NCBI RefSeq assembly: GCF_019857225.1
Contig: NZ_JAFJSY010000018.1
Coordinates: 1 to 64,000, forward strand
Length of the DNA: 64,000 nucleotides
Direction of reading: 5' to 3'
DNA from: Streptomyces plumbidurans
Lineage (GTDB): Bacteria; Actinomycetota; Actinomycetes; Streptomycetales; Streptomycetaceae
This document shows positions 52,237 through 61,287 of this stretch, piece by piece; positions within the stretch are counted from its first letter, which is position 1; each line of letters starts with the position of its first letter. The position numbers and the translations under genes were made by a program. The notes under the pieces were generated by a model that made no database searches, had not been told where the DNA came from, and saw nothing but the letters and a program-made list of their open reading frames with translations.

Positions 52237-53463
52237 ATGGACGACCCCTTCGACGCCGGAGCGGGCGGCATCCTGCGGCAGCCGAGGGCCGTGTGGGCCA
52301 CGGCCGGCGCGTCCGTCGTCGCCTTCATGGGCATCGGACTCGTCGACCCGATCCTGCCGTCCATCGCCAAGGGCCTGGACGCCACGCCCGGTCAGGTCTC
52401 CCTGCTCTTCACCTCGTACTTCCTGATCACCGCCGTGGCCATGCTGGTCACCGGCTTCGTCTCCAGCCGTATCGGCGGCCGCAAGACCCTGCTGCTCGGG
52501 CTCGCGTTCGTGGTCGTCTTCGCCGGGCTCGCGGGCACCTCGGGCTCGGTCGCCGAACTCGTCGGATTCCGCGCGGGCTGGGGCCTGGGCAACGCCCTCT
52601 TCGTCTCCACGGCGCTCGCGGTCATCGTCGGCGCGGCGGCGGGCGGAAGCGCCGCCGCGATCCTGCTGTACGAGTCCGCGCTCGGCCTCGGCATGGCGTG
52701 CGGCCCGCTGCTCGGCGCGCTGCTGGGCAACCAGAGCTGGCGCTACCCCTTCTTCGGCACCGCGTTCCTGATGGCGATCGGCTTCCTGTGCATCACGGTG
52801 TTCCTGAAGGAGCAGCCGAAGCCGGCCCGCAAGACCTCGCTGCTGGACCCGATCAGGGCGCTCGGCCACAGCGGCCTCGCCTCCGCGGCGGCCTCGGCGT
52901 TCTTCTACAACTACACGTTCTTCACCGTGCTGGCCTTCACGCCGTTCGTGCTGAACATGACTCCGTACCGGTCGGGTGCCGTGTTCTTCGGCTGGGGCGT
53001 GCTGCTCGCCGTCTTCTCCGTACTGGTGGCCCCGCGGCTGCAGAAGCGCCTCGGTTCGCTGAAGGTGCTCGGCGGCTCGCTGGTGCTGCTGGCCGCCGAC
53101 GTCCTCGTGCTCGGCTACGGCGACCACACCGCCGCCGTCGTCTGCACGATCCTGTCCGGCGCGTTCATCGGCGTGAACAACACCGTGTACACGGAGCTGG
53201 CCCTCGGCGTCTCGGACGCGCCGCGGCCCGTGGCGAGCGCGGGCTACAACTTCGTGCGCTGGTTCGCGGCCGCGGCGGCGCCGTTCTTCGCGCCGAGGAT
53301 CGAGGAGTGGACCGACATCCACATCCCGTTCGTGGTCGCGGCGGTCACCGCCGTGCTGGGCGCCGCCGTGGTGCTCGTACGACGCAAGGCGCTCACGCAC
53401 GAGGCGGAGGAGCTGGAGCCTCGGCACGCGGCTCAGGACAGCGTCGCCGTGTTTGCCAACTGA
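52237..53463 (+). CDS. MFS drug/metabolite exporter (DHA1-like, 12 TM)
   Basis: ATG 52237 follows GAGGAAG; 408 residues. About twelve membrane segments are visible, with the MFS motif A loop FVSSRIGGRKTLLLG between segments 2 and 3, and ESALGLGMACGPLLGALLG resembling motif C of antiporters (the drug:proton exporter feature). The promoter contains a palindromic operator but no regulator gene lies next to it. An efflux pump induced by a ligand, or possibly a siderophore exporter if the operator proves iron-linked. Confidence 0.92.
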   Translation: MDDPFDAGAGGILRQPRAVWATAGASVVAFMGIGLVDPILPSIAKGLDATPGQVSLLFTSYFLITAVAMLVTGFVSSRIGGRKTLLLGLAFVVVFAGLAGTSGSVAELVGFRAGWGLGNALFVSTALAVIVGAAAGGSAAAILLYESALGLGMACGPLLGALLGNQSWRYPFFGTAFLMAIGFLCITVFLKEQPKPARKTSLLDPIRALGHSGLASAAASAFFYNYTFFTVLAFTPFVLNMTPYRSGAVFFGWGVLLAVFSVLVAPRLQKRLGSLKVLGGSLVLLAADVLVLGYGDHTAAVVCTILSGAFIGVNNTVYTELALGVSDAPRPVASAGYNFVRWFAAAAAPFFAPRIEEWTDIHIPFVVAAVTAVLGAAVVLVRRKALTHEAEELEPRHAAQDSVAVFAN

Positions 53464-53526
53464 CGGCCGGCTGACGACCAACTGACGCTTTCCGGACGCC
53501 TGTTGGTGAGCTTGCTCACTCGCGGG

Positions 53527-54111
53527 TCAGTCCAGCGGGACGGATCTGCGGGCCGGATCCCGGAGGTCCGTCCCGTGTGTCAGCCAGCGCTCCTGGAGCG
53601 CCTGGGCGCCGTGCACGCGCTTCCAGGCGGCCTCGTTCGGGGTCATCGGGAGCAGGGGCAGGAAGCGGACCGGGTCGAGCGGCTCGTCCAGGTCGAGGTC
53701 CTCGACCAGGCCGCCGGGCTCGGCGACCAGAACGGAGCTGAACGGGGCGCCGGGCCACAGCGGCCCGCCGACGTCGAGGGAGGCGCCCGGCGCCACGACC
53801 ACGCCCTCCACCTGCGGGGACGCGGCGAGCACGGCGAGCGGGCGCAAGGCCTTGTCGGTGTCGGCGAGACCGCCGCGCACCGAGAGGATCAGCTCGGCCC
53901 GCGGGCCCTCGACCGGATCGGCGAGCATCGCCGTGGGGTCGCTCATCGGCTGCGCCGACATGCCGAGCGTGGCGTAGCGGACGATGTCGTCCTCGTGGAA
54001 CCTCAGCACCTCGACACGGTCCGCGCCGACGAACGTGACCGCCGCCCGGGCGTCCGGTTCGCCCAGCGCGGTGCGCAACCTGGCCTCGACCAGAGGAAGA
54101 ACATCAACCAT
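53527..54111 (-). CDS. Suppressor-of-fused (SUFU) domain protein
   Basis: This is a 194-residue protein from ATG 54111. The block MSAQPMSDPTAMLADPVEGPRAELILSVRGGL and the C-terminal 'FLPLLPMTPNEAAWKRVHGAQALQERW' are the bacterial SUFU-like pattern. There is no signal peptide and no catalytic motif. Bacterial SUFU proteins are of unknown role, often thought to be immunity or ligand-binding domains. It is convergent with the MFS gene and divergent from corA. Confidence 0.88.
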   Translation of the reverse strand: MVDVLPLVEARLRTALGEPDARAAVTFVGADRVEVLRFHEDDIVRYATLGMSAQPMSDPTAMLADPVEGPRAELILSVRGGLADTDKALRPLAVLAASPQVEGVVVAPGASLDVGGPLWPGAPFSSVLVAEPGGLVEDLDLDEPLDPVRFLPLLPMTPNEAAWKRVHGAQALQERWLTHGTDLRDPARRSVPLD

Positions 54112-54566
54112 GCGGCGAGCATAGAACTCGTCAGTACCGGGCAAAGCTGCGCCTTGACACTTTGGTCGGCTGATAGTCTTGACCGGGTCGTTCGGGGCAG
54201 CACGCTGAAGCGTCGCGATCGGGTCCCGACGCCGTAGAGACTCCCTTACGAGGGACCGGCCGGAGGAGGTGGGGCTGTCATGGATCGAAGTCACCCGTGC
54301 AGTACCACTCGCTCTTCCTGCCGCTGATACAGCTGATCCGGCTCTGGCTGACCGCCGCCTTTCACGCTCATGTCTTCCCGCGGAAGAGCACTTCGTTTCC
54401 TTTTGCCTGATCTGTCTGATCTGACTCAGCAGCGAAGTCCGCCACCGCGACGGTGCGGTGCTCCCCGCTTTGTGGACGTGCCAAACACCTGAAGCAGGAC
54501 GTCCCCATTCCGGGCAGTTCCAGCCGTCGTAGGCGTCTTTCGTCGCCTGACACGAAGGAGCCAGCC
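54112..54566 (+). other. Long, structured corA leader region
   Basis: The 455 bases between the divergent SUFU and corA genes contain TTGACA (54154-54159). Competing hairpins follow: GCGTCG/CGACGC near 54210-54232, TCCCT/AGGGA, and a longer GGTCCC/GGGACC pairing spanning 54222-54256. A short ORF at 54280 and further open frames come next. Neither an M-box nor any other riboswitch that I know matches base by base. A regulatory leader for a cation channel is plausible but unproven. Confidence 0.45.
54280..54327 (+). CDS. Short upstream ORF in corA leader (15 aa)
   Basis: ATG 54280 is preceded by GGAGGAGG (54262-54269) at 10 bases and encodes MDRSHPCSTTRSSCR. The ribosome site is the best in the leader, better than most gene starts here. 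The peptide has two cysteines and a C-terminal Cys-Arg like other actinobacterial leader peptides, though the function could be purely translational. Confidence 0.4.
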   Translation: MDRSHPCSTTRSSCR

Positions 54567-55685
54567 ATGTCGATGATCCGTGACCTCCGCGCCGCGGTCC
54601 GGCCGTCCCGCATCTCCCTGCGCAAGGAGACCGGGCCGTACGACACGACTCGCGACCCCTCGACTCCCTCGGCCGTCGTCGACTGCGCCGTCTACCGCGA
54701 CGGCGCCCGCGTCGACAGCGGCAGGCCCCTGCCCCCGCACGAGGCGATGCGCCTGGTGCGCCGTGACGGGGGCTTCGTGTGGATCGGCCTGCACGAGCCG
54801 ACGGAGGCCGAATTCTCCGGTATCGCCGCCGAGTTCGGGCTGCACCCGCTCGCCGTGGAGGACGCCGTCCAGGCCCACCAGCGGCCCAAGCTTGAGCCTT
54901 ACGACGACACCCTGTTCACCGTCTTCAAGACCATCCACTACGTCGAGCACGACCGGCTGACCGCCAACAGCGAGGTCGTCGAGACCGGCGAGGTCATGTG
55001 CTTCACCGGACGGGACTTCTTCATCACCGTCCGGCACGGCGGCCAGGGCTCGCTGCGCGCCCTGCGGCACCGGCTGCAGGACGACCCGGACCTGCTCGCC
55101 AAGGGTCCTTCGGCGGTGCTGCACTCGATCGCCGACCATGTCGTGGACGGCTATGTGGCGGTCGCCGACGCCGTGCAGGACGACATCGACGACGTGGAGA
55201 CCGAGGTGTTCTCGCCGGGGCGTCGCGGTGGTGTCTCGCGCGGTGTGGACTCGGCACGCATCTACCAGCTCAAGCGCGAGGTGCTGGAGTTCAAGCGGGC
55301 CGTCGCGCCGCTGCAGCGCCCCATGCAGCTGCTGAGCGAGCGGCCGATGCGGCTGATCGACCCCGACATCCAGAAGTACTTCCGGGACGTCGCCGACCAC
55401 CTCGTCCGCGTGCAGGAGCAGGTCGTCGGCTTCGACGAGTTGCTCAACTCCATCCTCCAGGCCAACCTCGCGCAGGCGTCCGTGGCGCAGAACGAGGACA
55501 TGCGGAAGATCACGTCCTGGGCCGCGATCATCGCCGTACCGACCATGGTGTGCGGGGTCTACGGCATGAACTTCGAGTACATGCCGGAGCTGCACGCGAA
55601 GTACGGCTACCCGGTGGTCATGAGCATCACGGTCTGCATCTGTCTGGGCATCCACCGCACGCTGAAGCGCAACGGCTGGCTGTGA
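54567..55685 (+). CDS. corA: CorA-type magnesium/cobalt channel
   Basis: ATG 54567 follows AAGGAG; 372 residues. A cytoplasmic N-terminal alpha/beta domain and a long helical stalk lead to two C-terminal membrane helices. Between them sits the selectivity signature YGMNFEYMPEL. The family's FVWIGLHEPTEAEF and IADHVVDGYVAVADAVQDDIDDVE regions are present. It should form a homopentamer for Mg2+ uptake. Its long leader with an upstream ORF suggests post-transcriptional control. Confidence 0.95.
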   Translation: MSMIRDLRAAVRPSRISLRKETGPYDTTRDPSTPSAVVDCAVYRDGARVDSGRPLPPHEAMRLVRRDGGFVWIGLHEPTEAEFSGIAAEFGLHPLAVEDAVQAHQRPKLEPYDDTLFTVFKTIHYVEHDRLTANSEVVETGEVMCFTGRDFFITVRHGGQGSLRALRHRLQDDPDLLAKGPSAVLHSIADHVVDGYVAVADAVQDDIDDVETEVFSPGRRGGVSRGVDSARIYQLKREVLEFKRAVAPLQRPMQLLSERPMRLIDPDIQKYFRDVADHLVRVQEQVVGFDELLNSILQANLAQASVAQNEDMRKITSWAAIIAVPTMVCGVYGMNFEYMPELHAKYGYPVVMSITVCICLGIHRTLKRNGWL

Positions 55686-55708
55686 GGGTGCCTGGATAGG
55701 CTGGGCCC

Positions 55709-56221
55709 ATGACAAGCGAGCTGCTCGACCAGGCCCTCGTCGAGGAGGCCACCAAGAAGTCCGGCCTCGTGTGGGTCGCTTCTCCCGGTGTCCCGGCCCG
55801 CGCGCTGTGGCACGTGTGGCACGAGGGCGCCGCCTGCGTGATCGGCGACGGGCCGGGCGAGCAGCCGCTGCCGGGGCTGACCGACGGCGGCGCGGCCGAG
55901 GTGACGGTCCGCAGCAAGGACAAGGGCGGCCGGCTGGTGTCCTGGCACGCCAAGGTGGTCGAGCTGGCACCGGAGTCCGAGGAGTGGGCGGCCGCGGTCG
56001 CCGAGCTGAAGGGCAAGCGGCTCAACGCTCCCGACGGCGAGGCGATGACCGGGCGCTGGGCGCGCGAGTGCCGGGTGCTGCGCCTGGAGCCGACCGGGGC
56101 GACGACGCCGTTGCCCGACGGCAGCCTGGCCGAAGCGCCGCTGCCGACACCGGCCACGACCCGGCAGCCCATGCCCGCGGCGCTGCACCGGCTGCTGCTG
56201 AAGAGGAAGCGACGCCGCTAG
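55709..56221 (+). CDS. Conserved hypothetical protein, possible split-barrel fold
   Basis: This is a 170-residue protein 23 bases after corA, in the same direction. The first 120 residues alternate strands with many Trp, Gly and Val (SGLVWVASPG, ALWHVWHEGAACVIGDG, VTVRSKDKGGRLVSWHAKVVEL), reminiscent of FMN-binding split-barrel proteins but without a clear flavin motif. The last 50 residues are Pro/Thr-rich and end in KRKRRR. I do not recognise a named family with certainty. Probably co-transcribed with corA. Confidence 0.7.
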   Translation: MTSELLDQALVEEATKKSGLVWVASPGVPARALWHVWHEGAACVIGDGPGEQPLPGLTDGGAAEVTVRSKDKGGRLVSWHAKVVELAPESEEWAAAVAELKGKRLNAPDGEAMTGRWARECRVLRLEPTGATTPLPDGSLAEAPLPTPATTRQPMPAALHRLLLKRKRRR

Positions 56222-56235
56222 CGAGCCGCGGGGCG

Positions 56236-56973
56236 TCAGGACGACGGCAGCTGCTTGCCGTAGTCCACCGTCTCGTTCTTCTTCGGCTCGTTCAGGGCGA
56301 AGTCCTCGCCCCAGGACGAGAAGGCGATCGTTCCCGCGCCGCCCGCCCGCTCCAGCCGGAGCGGGTACGGCTTGCCCTCCAGCGAGACGTCGAGGGTGCC
56401 GCCGGAGCCCTTGTCGCCGGTGATGCGGATGGTGCGGGTGCCCGACTGCTCGTGATGGCCGTCCGTCGCGAGCGAGCCGTGCAGGCTGAGCAGACCGTCG
56501 AGGAGGACGTCCATGTCCGTGAAACCGCTGAACTTCTTGTACGCGGGGTCGCGCTGCGGCACCTTGACGTACTTGCCGTCGAGCTTGCTCGCGGACGCCT
56601 TGTCCTTGTCGCCGTCCGCGTGGTTCCAGAAGCTCGCGTTCGCCTTCAGGTACAGCTGCTCGCCGATCCGCAGCAGCCCGAAGGCCACGCCGTCCGAGGT
56701 GACCGAGCCGCTCGCGCCCTCCGACTTCAGCCGCATGTCGAGTTTGTACGTGTGCCCGTTGGTGACGACGTTCCCGGCGAGCCGTACCGCGTCGGCGGAC
56801 TCGGCGGCCGCCCGGGTCTTCGACTGGATCTTGTCGGCCGGCAGCTTGCCGACCCCGTTCGTGCCCGCGTCCGGGTCGTCACTGCAGCCCGCCAGCAGCC
56901 CCGTCACGACCAGTGCGCACATCGCTCCCAGCAGCGCGGGCCGGCGGGTGCGGCCCTGGGCAATCGCAGTCAC
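56236..56973 (-). CDS. Secreted lipoprotein, LolA/LppX-like fold
   Basis: GTG 56973 gives 245 residues with an Arg-containing signal peptide and lipobox GLLAGC. The mature part shows repeating antiparallel strands (VRLAGNVVTNGHTYKLDMRL, GVAFGLLRIGEQLYLKANASFW, GTLDVSLEGKPYPLRLER), the style of LppX/LprG-type lipid-binding lipoproteins. The ligand is unknown. It is convergent with the upstream gene and divergent from the MgtE-like gene. Confidence 0.85.
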   Translation of the reverse strand: MTAIAQGRTRRPALLGAMCALVVTGLLAGCSDDPDAGTNGVGKLPADKIQSKTRAAAESADAVRLAGNVVTNGHTYKLDMRLKSEGASGSVTSDGVAFGLLRIGEQLYLKANASFWNHADGDKDKASASKLDGKYVKVPQRDPAYKKFSGFTDMDVLLDGLLSLHGSLATDGHHEQSGTRTIRITGDKGSGGTLDVSLEGKPYPLRLERAGGAGTIAFSSWGEDFALNEPKKNETVDYGKQLPSS

Positions 56974-57188
56974 AGAGGGGGCTGCCTTTCCGTCGTGGGA
57001 GGTGAGCGGCGTACCGCAGCGTACCGGGGGTACGAGGGCCCGGCGGAAGCAGTCCGTCCGGCCCCCCTGTCAGGGCGGACCCGATCGGTACGGGCTAGCC
57101 TGAAGCCCATCCGAGCGGGCAATTCGGAAAAGAACCACTCCCGTCGACAAGCACTGCGAAACACCCCGCAAGGAAAGGAGGCGCGGCC

Positions 57189-58478
57189 ATGGCAGCGGGC
57201 GCCCCCCGGATCTTCGTCTCGCACCTCGCCGGTGTCGCCGTCTTCGATCCCAACGGTGATCAGGTGGGTCGCGTGCGCGATCTGGTCGTCGTGCTGCGCG
57301 TCGGCCGGCGGCCACCGCGCGTGCTCGGGCTGGTCGTCGAACTGCCCACCCGCCGCCGTATCTTCCTGCAGATGACCCGGGTCACCAGCATCGAGTCGGG
57401 CCAGGTCATCGCCACCGGCGTGCTCAACGTCCGCCGCTTCGAGCAACGCCCCACCGAACGCCTGGTCTTCGGCGAGCTGCTGGACCGCCGGGTCACGCTC
57501 ACCGAAACCGGCGAGGAGGTCACCGTCCTCGATCTGTCGGTGCAGCAGCTTCCCGCCCGCCGGGACTGGGAGGTCGACCGCGTCTTCGTCCGCAAGGGCA
57601 GGCGCAGCGGCGCCTTCCGGCGCGCCAAGGGCGAGCAGCTGACCGTCGAGTGGTCGGCCGTCACCGGCTTCTCCCTGGAGGAGCACGGACAGGGCGCCGA
57701 GAGCCTGCTCGCCACCTTCGAGCAGCTGCGCCCCGCGGACCTCGCCAACGTGCTGCACCATCTGTCGGCCAAGCGCCGTGCCGAGGTCGCCGCGGCGCTG
57801 GACGACGACCGCCTGGCCGACGTGCTCGAAGAGCTGCCCGAGGACGACCAGATCGAGATCCTCGGCAAGCTGAAGGAGGAGCGCGCCGCCGACGTCCTGG
57901 AGGCCATGGACCCCGACGACGCGGCCGACCTGCTCGCCGAACTGCCCGAGGAGGACAAGGAGCGGCTGCTGAGCCTGATGCAGCCCTCAGACGCGGCCGA
58001 CATGCGGCGTCTGATGGCGTACGAGGAGCACACGGCGGGCGGTCTGATGACCACCGAGCCGATCGTGCTGCGGCCGGACGCCACGGTCGCCGACGCGCTC
58101 GCCCGGGTCCGCAACCGCGACCTCTCCCCCGCCCTGGCCGCCCAGGTCTACGTGTGCCGCCCGCCGGACGAGACGCCGACCGGCAAGTACCTCGGCACGG
58201 TCCACTTCCAGCGGCTGCTGCGCGACCCGCCGTACACCCTGGTCAGCTCGATCATCGACGACGACCTGCAGACCCTGTCCCCCGATTCCGCACTGCCCGT
58301 CGTCGCCGGGTTCTTCGCGGCCTACGACATGGTGGCGGCGCCCGTGGTCGACGAGGCCGGGGCGCTGCTGGGCGCGGTGACCGTGGACGACGTACTGGAC
58401 CACATGCTGCCCGACGACTGGCGGGAGACGGAGTTCCATCTGGAGGAGGGCGAGGGGGTGGGTGCTCATGACGCCTGA
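57189..58478 (+). CDS. Soluble MgtE N-domain/CBS protein with PRC-like barrel
   Basis: ATG 57189 follows AAGGAGG; 429 residues. Residues 1-160 contain two PRC-barrel-like segments (IFVSHLAGVAVFDPNGDQVGRVRDLVV and a second beta unit). An MgtE N-terminal superhelix follows (LRPADLANVLHHLSAKRRAEVAAALDDDRLADVLEELPEDDQIEIL), then paired CBS domains (MTTEPIVLRPDATVADAL, VVDEAGALLGAVTVDDVLDHML). The MgtE membrane channel domain is absent, so this is a cytosolic Mg2+- or nucleotide-sensing module. It overlaps the DUF1003 gene by 11 bases, a partner that may supply the membrane part. M. tuberculosis has the same pair (from memory Rv1232c and Rv1233c). Confidence 0.93.
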   Translation: MAAGAPRIFVSHLAGVAVFDPNGDQVGRVRDLVVVLRVGRRPPRVLGLVVELPTRRRIFLQMTRVTSIESGQVIATGVLNVRRFEQRPTERLVFGELLDRRVTLTETGEEVTVLDLSVQQLPARRDWEVDRVFVRKGRRSGAFRRAKGEQLTVEWSAVTGFSLEEHGQGAESLLATFEQLRPADLANVLHHLSAKRRAEVAAALDDDRLADVLEELPEDDQIEILGKLKEERAADVLEAMDPDDAADLLAELPEEDKERLLSLMQPSDAADMRRLMAYEEHTAGGLMTTEPIVLRPDATVADALARVRNRDLSPALAAQVYVCRPPDETPTGKYLGTVHFQRLLRDPPYTLVSSIIDDDLQTLSPDSALPVVAGFFAAYDMVAAPVVDEAGALLGAVTVDDVLDHMLPDDWRETEFHLEEGEGVGAHDA

Positions 58479-59061
58479 GCGGGAGGGCACGCGCGAGCGC
58501 ACGCCCGCGGGGGCGACGGCCACCACGCGCCCGCGGGCCCGGCTCGACCAGCCGCGGGCGCCGCGCCGCCGGCTCATCCCCGAGTGGGACCCGGAGGCCT
58601 TCGGGCGGCTGTCGGAGCGCATCGCGCGCTTCCTCGGCACGGGGCGGTTCATTGTCTGGATGACGGTCGTCATCGTGATGTGGGTGGTGTGGAACGTCTT
58701 CGCGCCGAGCGTCCTGCGCTTCGACAACTACCCGTTCATCTTCCTGACCCTGATGCTGTCGCTGCAGGCCTCCTACGCGGCCCCGCTGATCCTGCTCGCG
58801 CAGAACCGGCAGGACGACCGCGACCGGGTCAACCTCGAACAGGACCGCAAGCAGAACGAGCGCTCCATCGCCGACACCGAGTATCTGACCCGCGAGATCG
58901 CCGCCCTGCGCATCGGCCTGGGCGAGGTCGCCACCCGTGACTGGATCCGCTCGGAGCTGCAGGATCTGGTGAAGGAGCTGGAGGAGCGGCAGGACGGTCA
59001 CCACGGGCATGTCGTATTCCCGGCAGAACGGTCCCGCGGACGTGACGTAGACGACCGGTGA
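58468..59061 (+). CDS. DUF1003 membrane protein
   Basis: ATG 58468 lies inside the end of the MgtE-like gene; 197 residues. After a polar N-terminus, two membrane helices (FIVWMTVVIVMWVVWNVFA and FIFLTLMLSLQASYAAPLILLAQNRQ) form the DUF1003 core with the conserved FDNYPFIFLTLMLSLQA. A coiled-coil-like C-terminus follows. Coupling to the MgtE/CBS protein suggests a divalent-cation-linked two-subunit membrane complex. Confidence 0.92.
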   Translation: MTPEREGTRERTPAGATATTRPRARLDQPRAPRRRLIPEWDPEAFGRLSERIARFLGTGRFIVWMTVVIVMWVVWNVFAPSVLRFDNYPFIFLTLMLSLQASYAAPLILLAQNRQDDRDRVNLEQDRKQNERSIADTEYLTREIAALRIGLGEVATRDWIRSELQDLVKELEERQDGHHGHVVFPAERSRGRDVDDR

Positions 59062-59104
59062 CGGGCATGCCGGGGTCCCCGCCCGGCGCCGTACCATCGA
59101 CCCT

Positions 59105-60238
59105 ATGGCTAGCGAAGACGCGGTGCGCGAGGCACTGGCGACGGTGAACGACCCCGAGATCAACCGGCCCATCACCGAGCTGGGGATGGTCAAGTCGGTG
59201 GACATCGGCGCGGACGGGACGGTCGCGGTCACCGTGTACCTGACGGTCTCCGGCTGCCCGATGCGCGAGACGATCACGCAACGCGTGACGGACGCGGTCT
59301 CGGCGGTCGAGGGCGTCACCCGCGTCGACGTCACGCTCGACGTGATGAGCGACGAGCAGCGCAAGGAGCTGGCAACCGCCCTGCGCGGCGGCCAGACCGA
59401 GCGCGAGGTGCCCTTCGCCAAGCCCGGCTCGCTGACCCGGGTCTACGCGGTCGCGTCCGGCAAGGGCGGCGTCGGCAAGTCCTCGGTGACGGTGAACCTG
59501 GCGGCGGCGATGGCGGCCGACGGTCTGAAGGTCGGTGTCGTCGACGCCGACATCTACGGCCACTCCGTGCCGCGCATGCTGGGCGCCGACGGCCGTCCCA
59601 CGCAGGTCGAGAACATGATCATGCCGCCTTCGGCCAACGGCGTGAAGGTCATCTCCATCGGCATGTTCACGCCGGGCAACGCCCCGGTGGTCTGGCGCGG
59701 CCCGATGCTCCACCGCGCCCTGCAGCAGTTCCTGGCGGACGTGTACTGGGGCGACCTGGACGTCCTGCTGCTCGACCTGCCGCCCGGCACCGGCGACATC
59801 GCCATCTCCGTCGCCCAGCTGGTCCCGAACGCCGAGATCCTGGTCGTCACCACCCCGCAGCAGGCGGCGGCCGAGGTCGCCGAGCGGGCCGGGTCCATCG
59901 CCGTGCAGACCCACCAGAAGATCGTGGGCGTCGTCGAGAACATGTCCGGCCTGCCCTGCCCGCACTGCGGCGAGATGGTCGACGTCTTCGGCACCGGCGG
60001 CGGCCAGTCCGTCGCCGACGGCCTGACCCGTACGACGGGTACGACGGTCCCCGTCCTCGGCTCCATCCCGATCGACGTCCGCCTCCGCGAGGGCGGCGAC
60101 GAGGGCAAGCCGGTCGTGCTGAGCGACCCGGACTCCCCGGCGGGCGCGGCCCTGCGGGGCATCGCGGGCAAGCTCGGCGGACGCCAGCGCGGCCTGTCGG
60201 GCCTGTCCCTGGGGATCACGCCGAAGAACAAGTTCTGA
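59105..60238 (+). CDS. mrp: Mrp/ApbC iron-sulfur carrier ATPase
   Basis: This is a 377-residue protein from ATG 59105. A MIP18/DUF59 domain (about 1-85) precedes a deviant Walker A GKGGVGKSS (119-127), and the ATPase has DADIYGHSVPRMLG, DLPPGTGD and the metal-binding CPHC near residue 285. Mrp proteins carry and deliver Fe-S clusters. It starts 43 bases after the DUF1003 stop. A perfect hairpin follows. Confidence 0.95.
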   Translation: MASEDAVREALATVNDPEINRPITELGMVKSVDIGADGTVAVTVYLTVSGCPMRETITQRVTDAVSAVEGVTRVDVTLDVMSDEQRKELATALRGGQTEREVPFAKPGSLTRVYAVASGKGGVGKSSVTVNLAAAMAADGLKVGVVDADIYGHSVPRMLGADGRPTQVENMIMPPSANGVKVISIGMFTPGNAPVVWRGPMLHRALQQFLADVYWGDLDVLLLDLPPGTGDIAISVAQLVPNAEILVVTTPQQAAAEVAERAGSIAVQTHQKIVGVVENMSGLPCPHCGEMVDVFGTGGGQSVADGLTRTTGTTVPVLGSIPIDVRLREGGDEGKPVVLSDPDSPAGAALRGIAGKLGGRQRGLSGLSLGITPKNKF

Positions 60239-60280
60239 CCCGCCACACACCACGCAGCACGCATTACGCAGCTCCGCAGA

Positions 60281-60312
60281 GAAGGGGCGCCGCATCCGCG
60301 CGGCGCCCCTTC
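60281..60312. terminator. Bidirectional terminator after mrp
   Basis: A perfect 13-bp stem (60281-60293 with 60300-60312) separates mrp from the convergent hypothetical gene. Confidence 0.85.
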
Positions 60313-60335
60313 GTCATGCGTGTGCCGTGGCTTGT

Positions 60336-61007
60336 CTACGCGTACGCCTTGATCTCCTTGATCATGGCGAAGCCCAGCCCGTACGCGCTCATGCCTCTGC
60401 CGTACGCGCCCACGTGGACCCCCTCGGAGGTGGACCCGGCGAGCACCCAGCCGAACTCCGACTCCCGGTAGTGGAAGGGCGTGGGAACGCCGTCCACGGG
60501 CAGGGAGAGCGTCGACCACTCGGGGCCCGACAGGTCGTCCGCCAGCGCCCACGCGGTCTCCGTCTGCTGCTCCAGCCAGTCGTCGCGCAGGGAGTGGTCC
60601 ATCTGTCCGGGCCAGGTGAAGGACAGCAGCCCCACACCGGCCAGCCAGGCCGCCGAGGAGACCGACGTGGCCTCCAGCAGCCCCGTGCCGTCGGCGCTGC
60701 GCCGTACGGGGCTCGCGGCGACGGTCACCACGACCGCGAACTTCTCCCGCGGCTCGTCGTTCGAGCCGACCGCGTACTCGTTCTTCACGGAGGGCTCGTC
60801 GCCGTGCCCGAGGGAACCGTGCTCGACGGCTCCGTCGGCCGCCGTCCCGACCTGCATCAGCCAGCGCGGCCCCGTGAAGGCCTCGTCGAGGCCGTACCAC
60901 GGGAAGGGCGCCAGCAGGTAGCCGTCGACCGTGCGCCGGGCCGAGGGGAGCGGTCCGCCGCCCTCCGTGCCCGGCGCCTGCGCGACTGCCTGACTCGTCG
61001 TCTCCAT
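60336..61007 (-). CDS. Hypothetical protein of Streptomyces type
   Basis: I use ATG 61007 after GAGGAGG (223 residues); ATG 61058 adds 17 residues with no ribosome site. The protein is a single globular-looking domain with aromatic, Gly-rich strands (YLLAPFPWYGLDEAFTGPRWLMQVG, WLAGVGLLSFTWPGQMDHSLRDDW, SEFGWVLAGSTSEGVHVGAYGRGMSAYGLGFAMIKEI). There are no cysteines, no signal peptide and no catalytic motif that I know. The 280-base gap upstream holds a TATGCT possible -10 near 61108 and the triplicated short phrase TGATGTCGCTCA near 61265. Confidence 0.75.
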   Translation of the reverse strand: METTSQAVAQAPGTEGGGPLPSARRTVDGYLLAPFPWYGLDEAFTGPRWLMQVGTAADGAVEHGSLGHGDEPSVKNEYAVGSNDEPREKFAVVVTVAASPVRRSADGTGLLEATSVSSAAWLAGVGLLSFTWPGQMDHSLRDDWLEQQTETAWALADDLSGPEWSTLSLPVDGVPTPFHYRESEFGWVLAGSTSEGVHVGAYGRGMSAYGLGFAMIKEIKAYA

Positions 61008-61287
61008 GTGCCCGGACGCCTCCTCGTTCTCGTCGGACCGCAGCGGCCCGCCCCCCATCGGGCGGCGTTACTTTTTCGCATGCGGCCCGCACAACAACTC
61101 GGCAGCATAGCCACCCCGCTCCGGAGGGCAGGGAAATCGCCCGGCGCGTGGGTCGCGATGGAGGGCGGGATCAGGCCGTGCCTGAGCCTCCCGCCGTATG
61201 AAACGCGTCACGCCCGGCGCACGGAGGCGAGGCGGACGTACGACTCGGGTGGGATCGGCTCAGGTGATGTCGCTCACGTGATGTCGC

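Noticed and set aside
54150..54340. M-box magnesium riboswitch before corA
   Set aside because: The conserved GUUAGGUGAGGC and GACGCCAAUGGGU blocks are not present base for base; kept only as an undefined structured leader.
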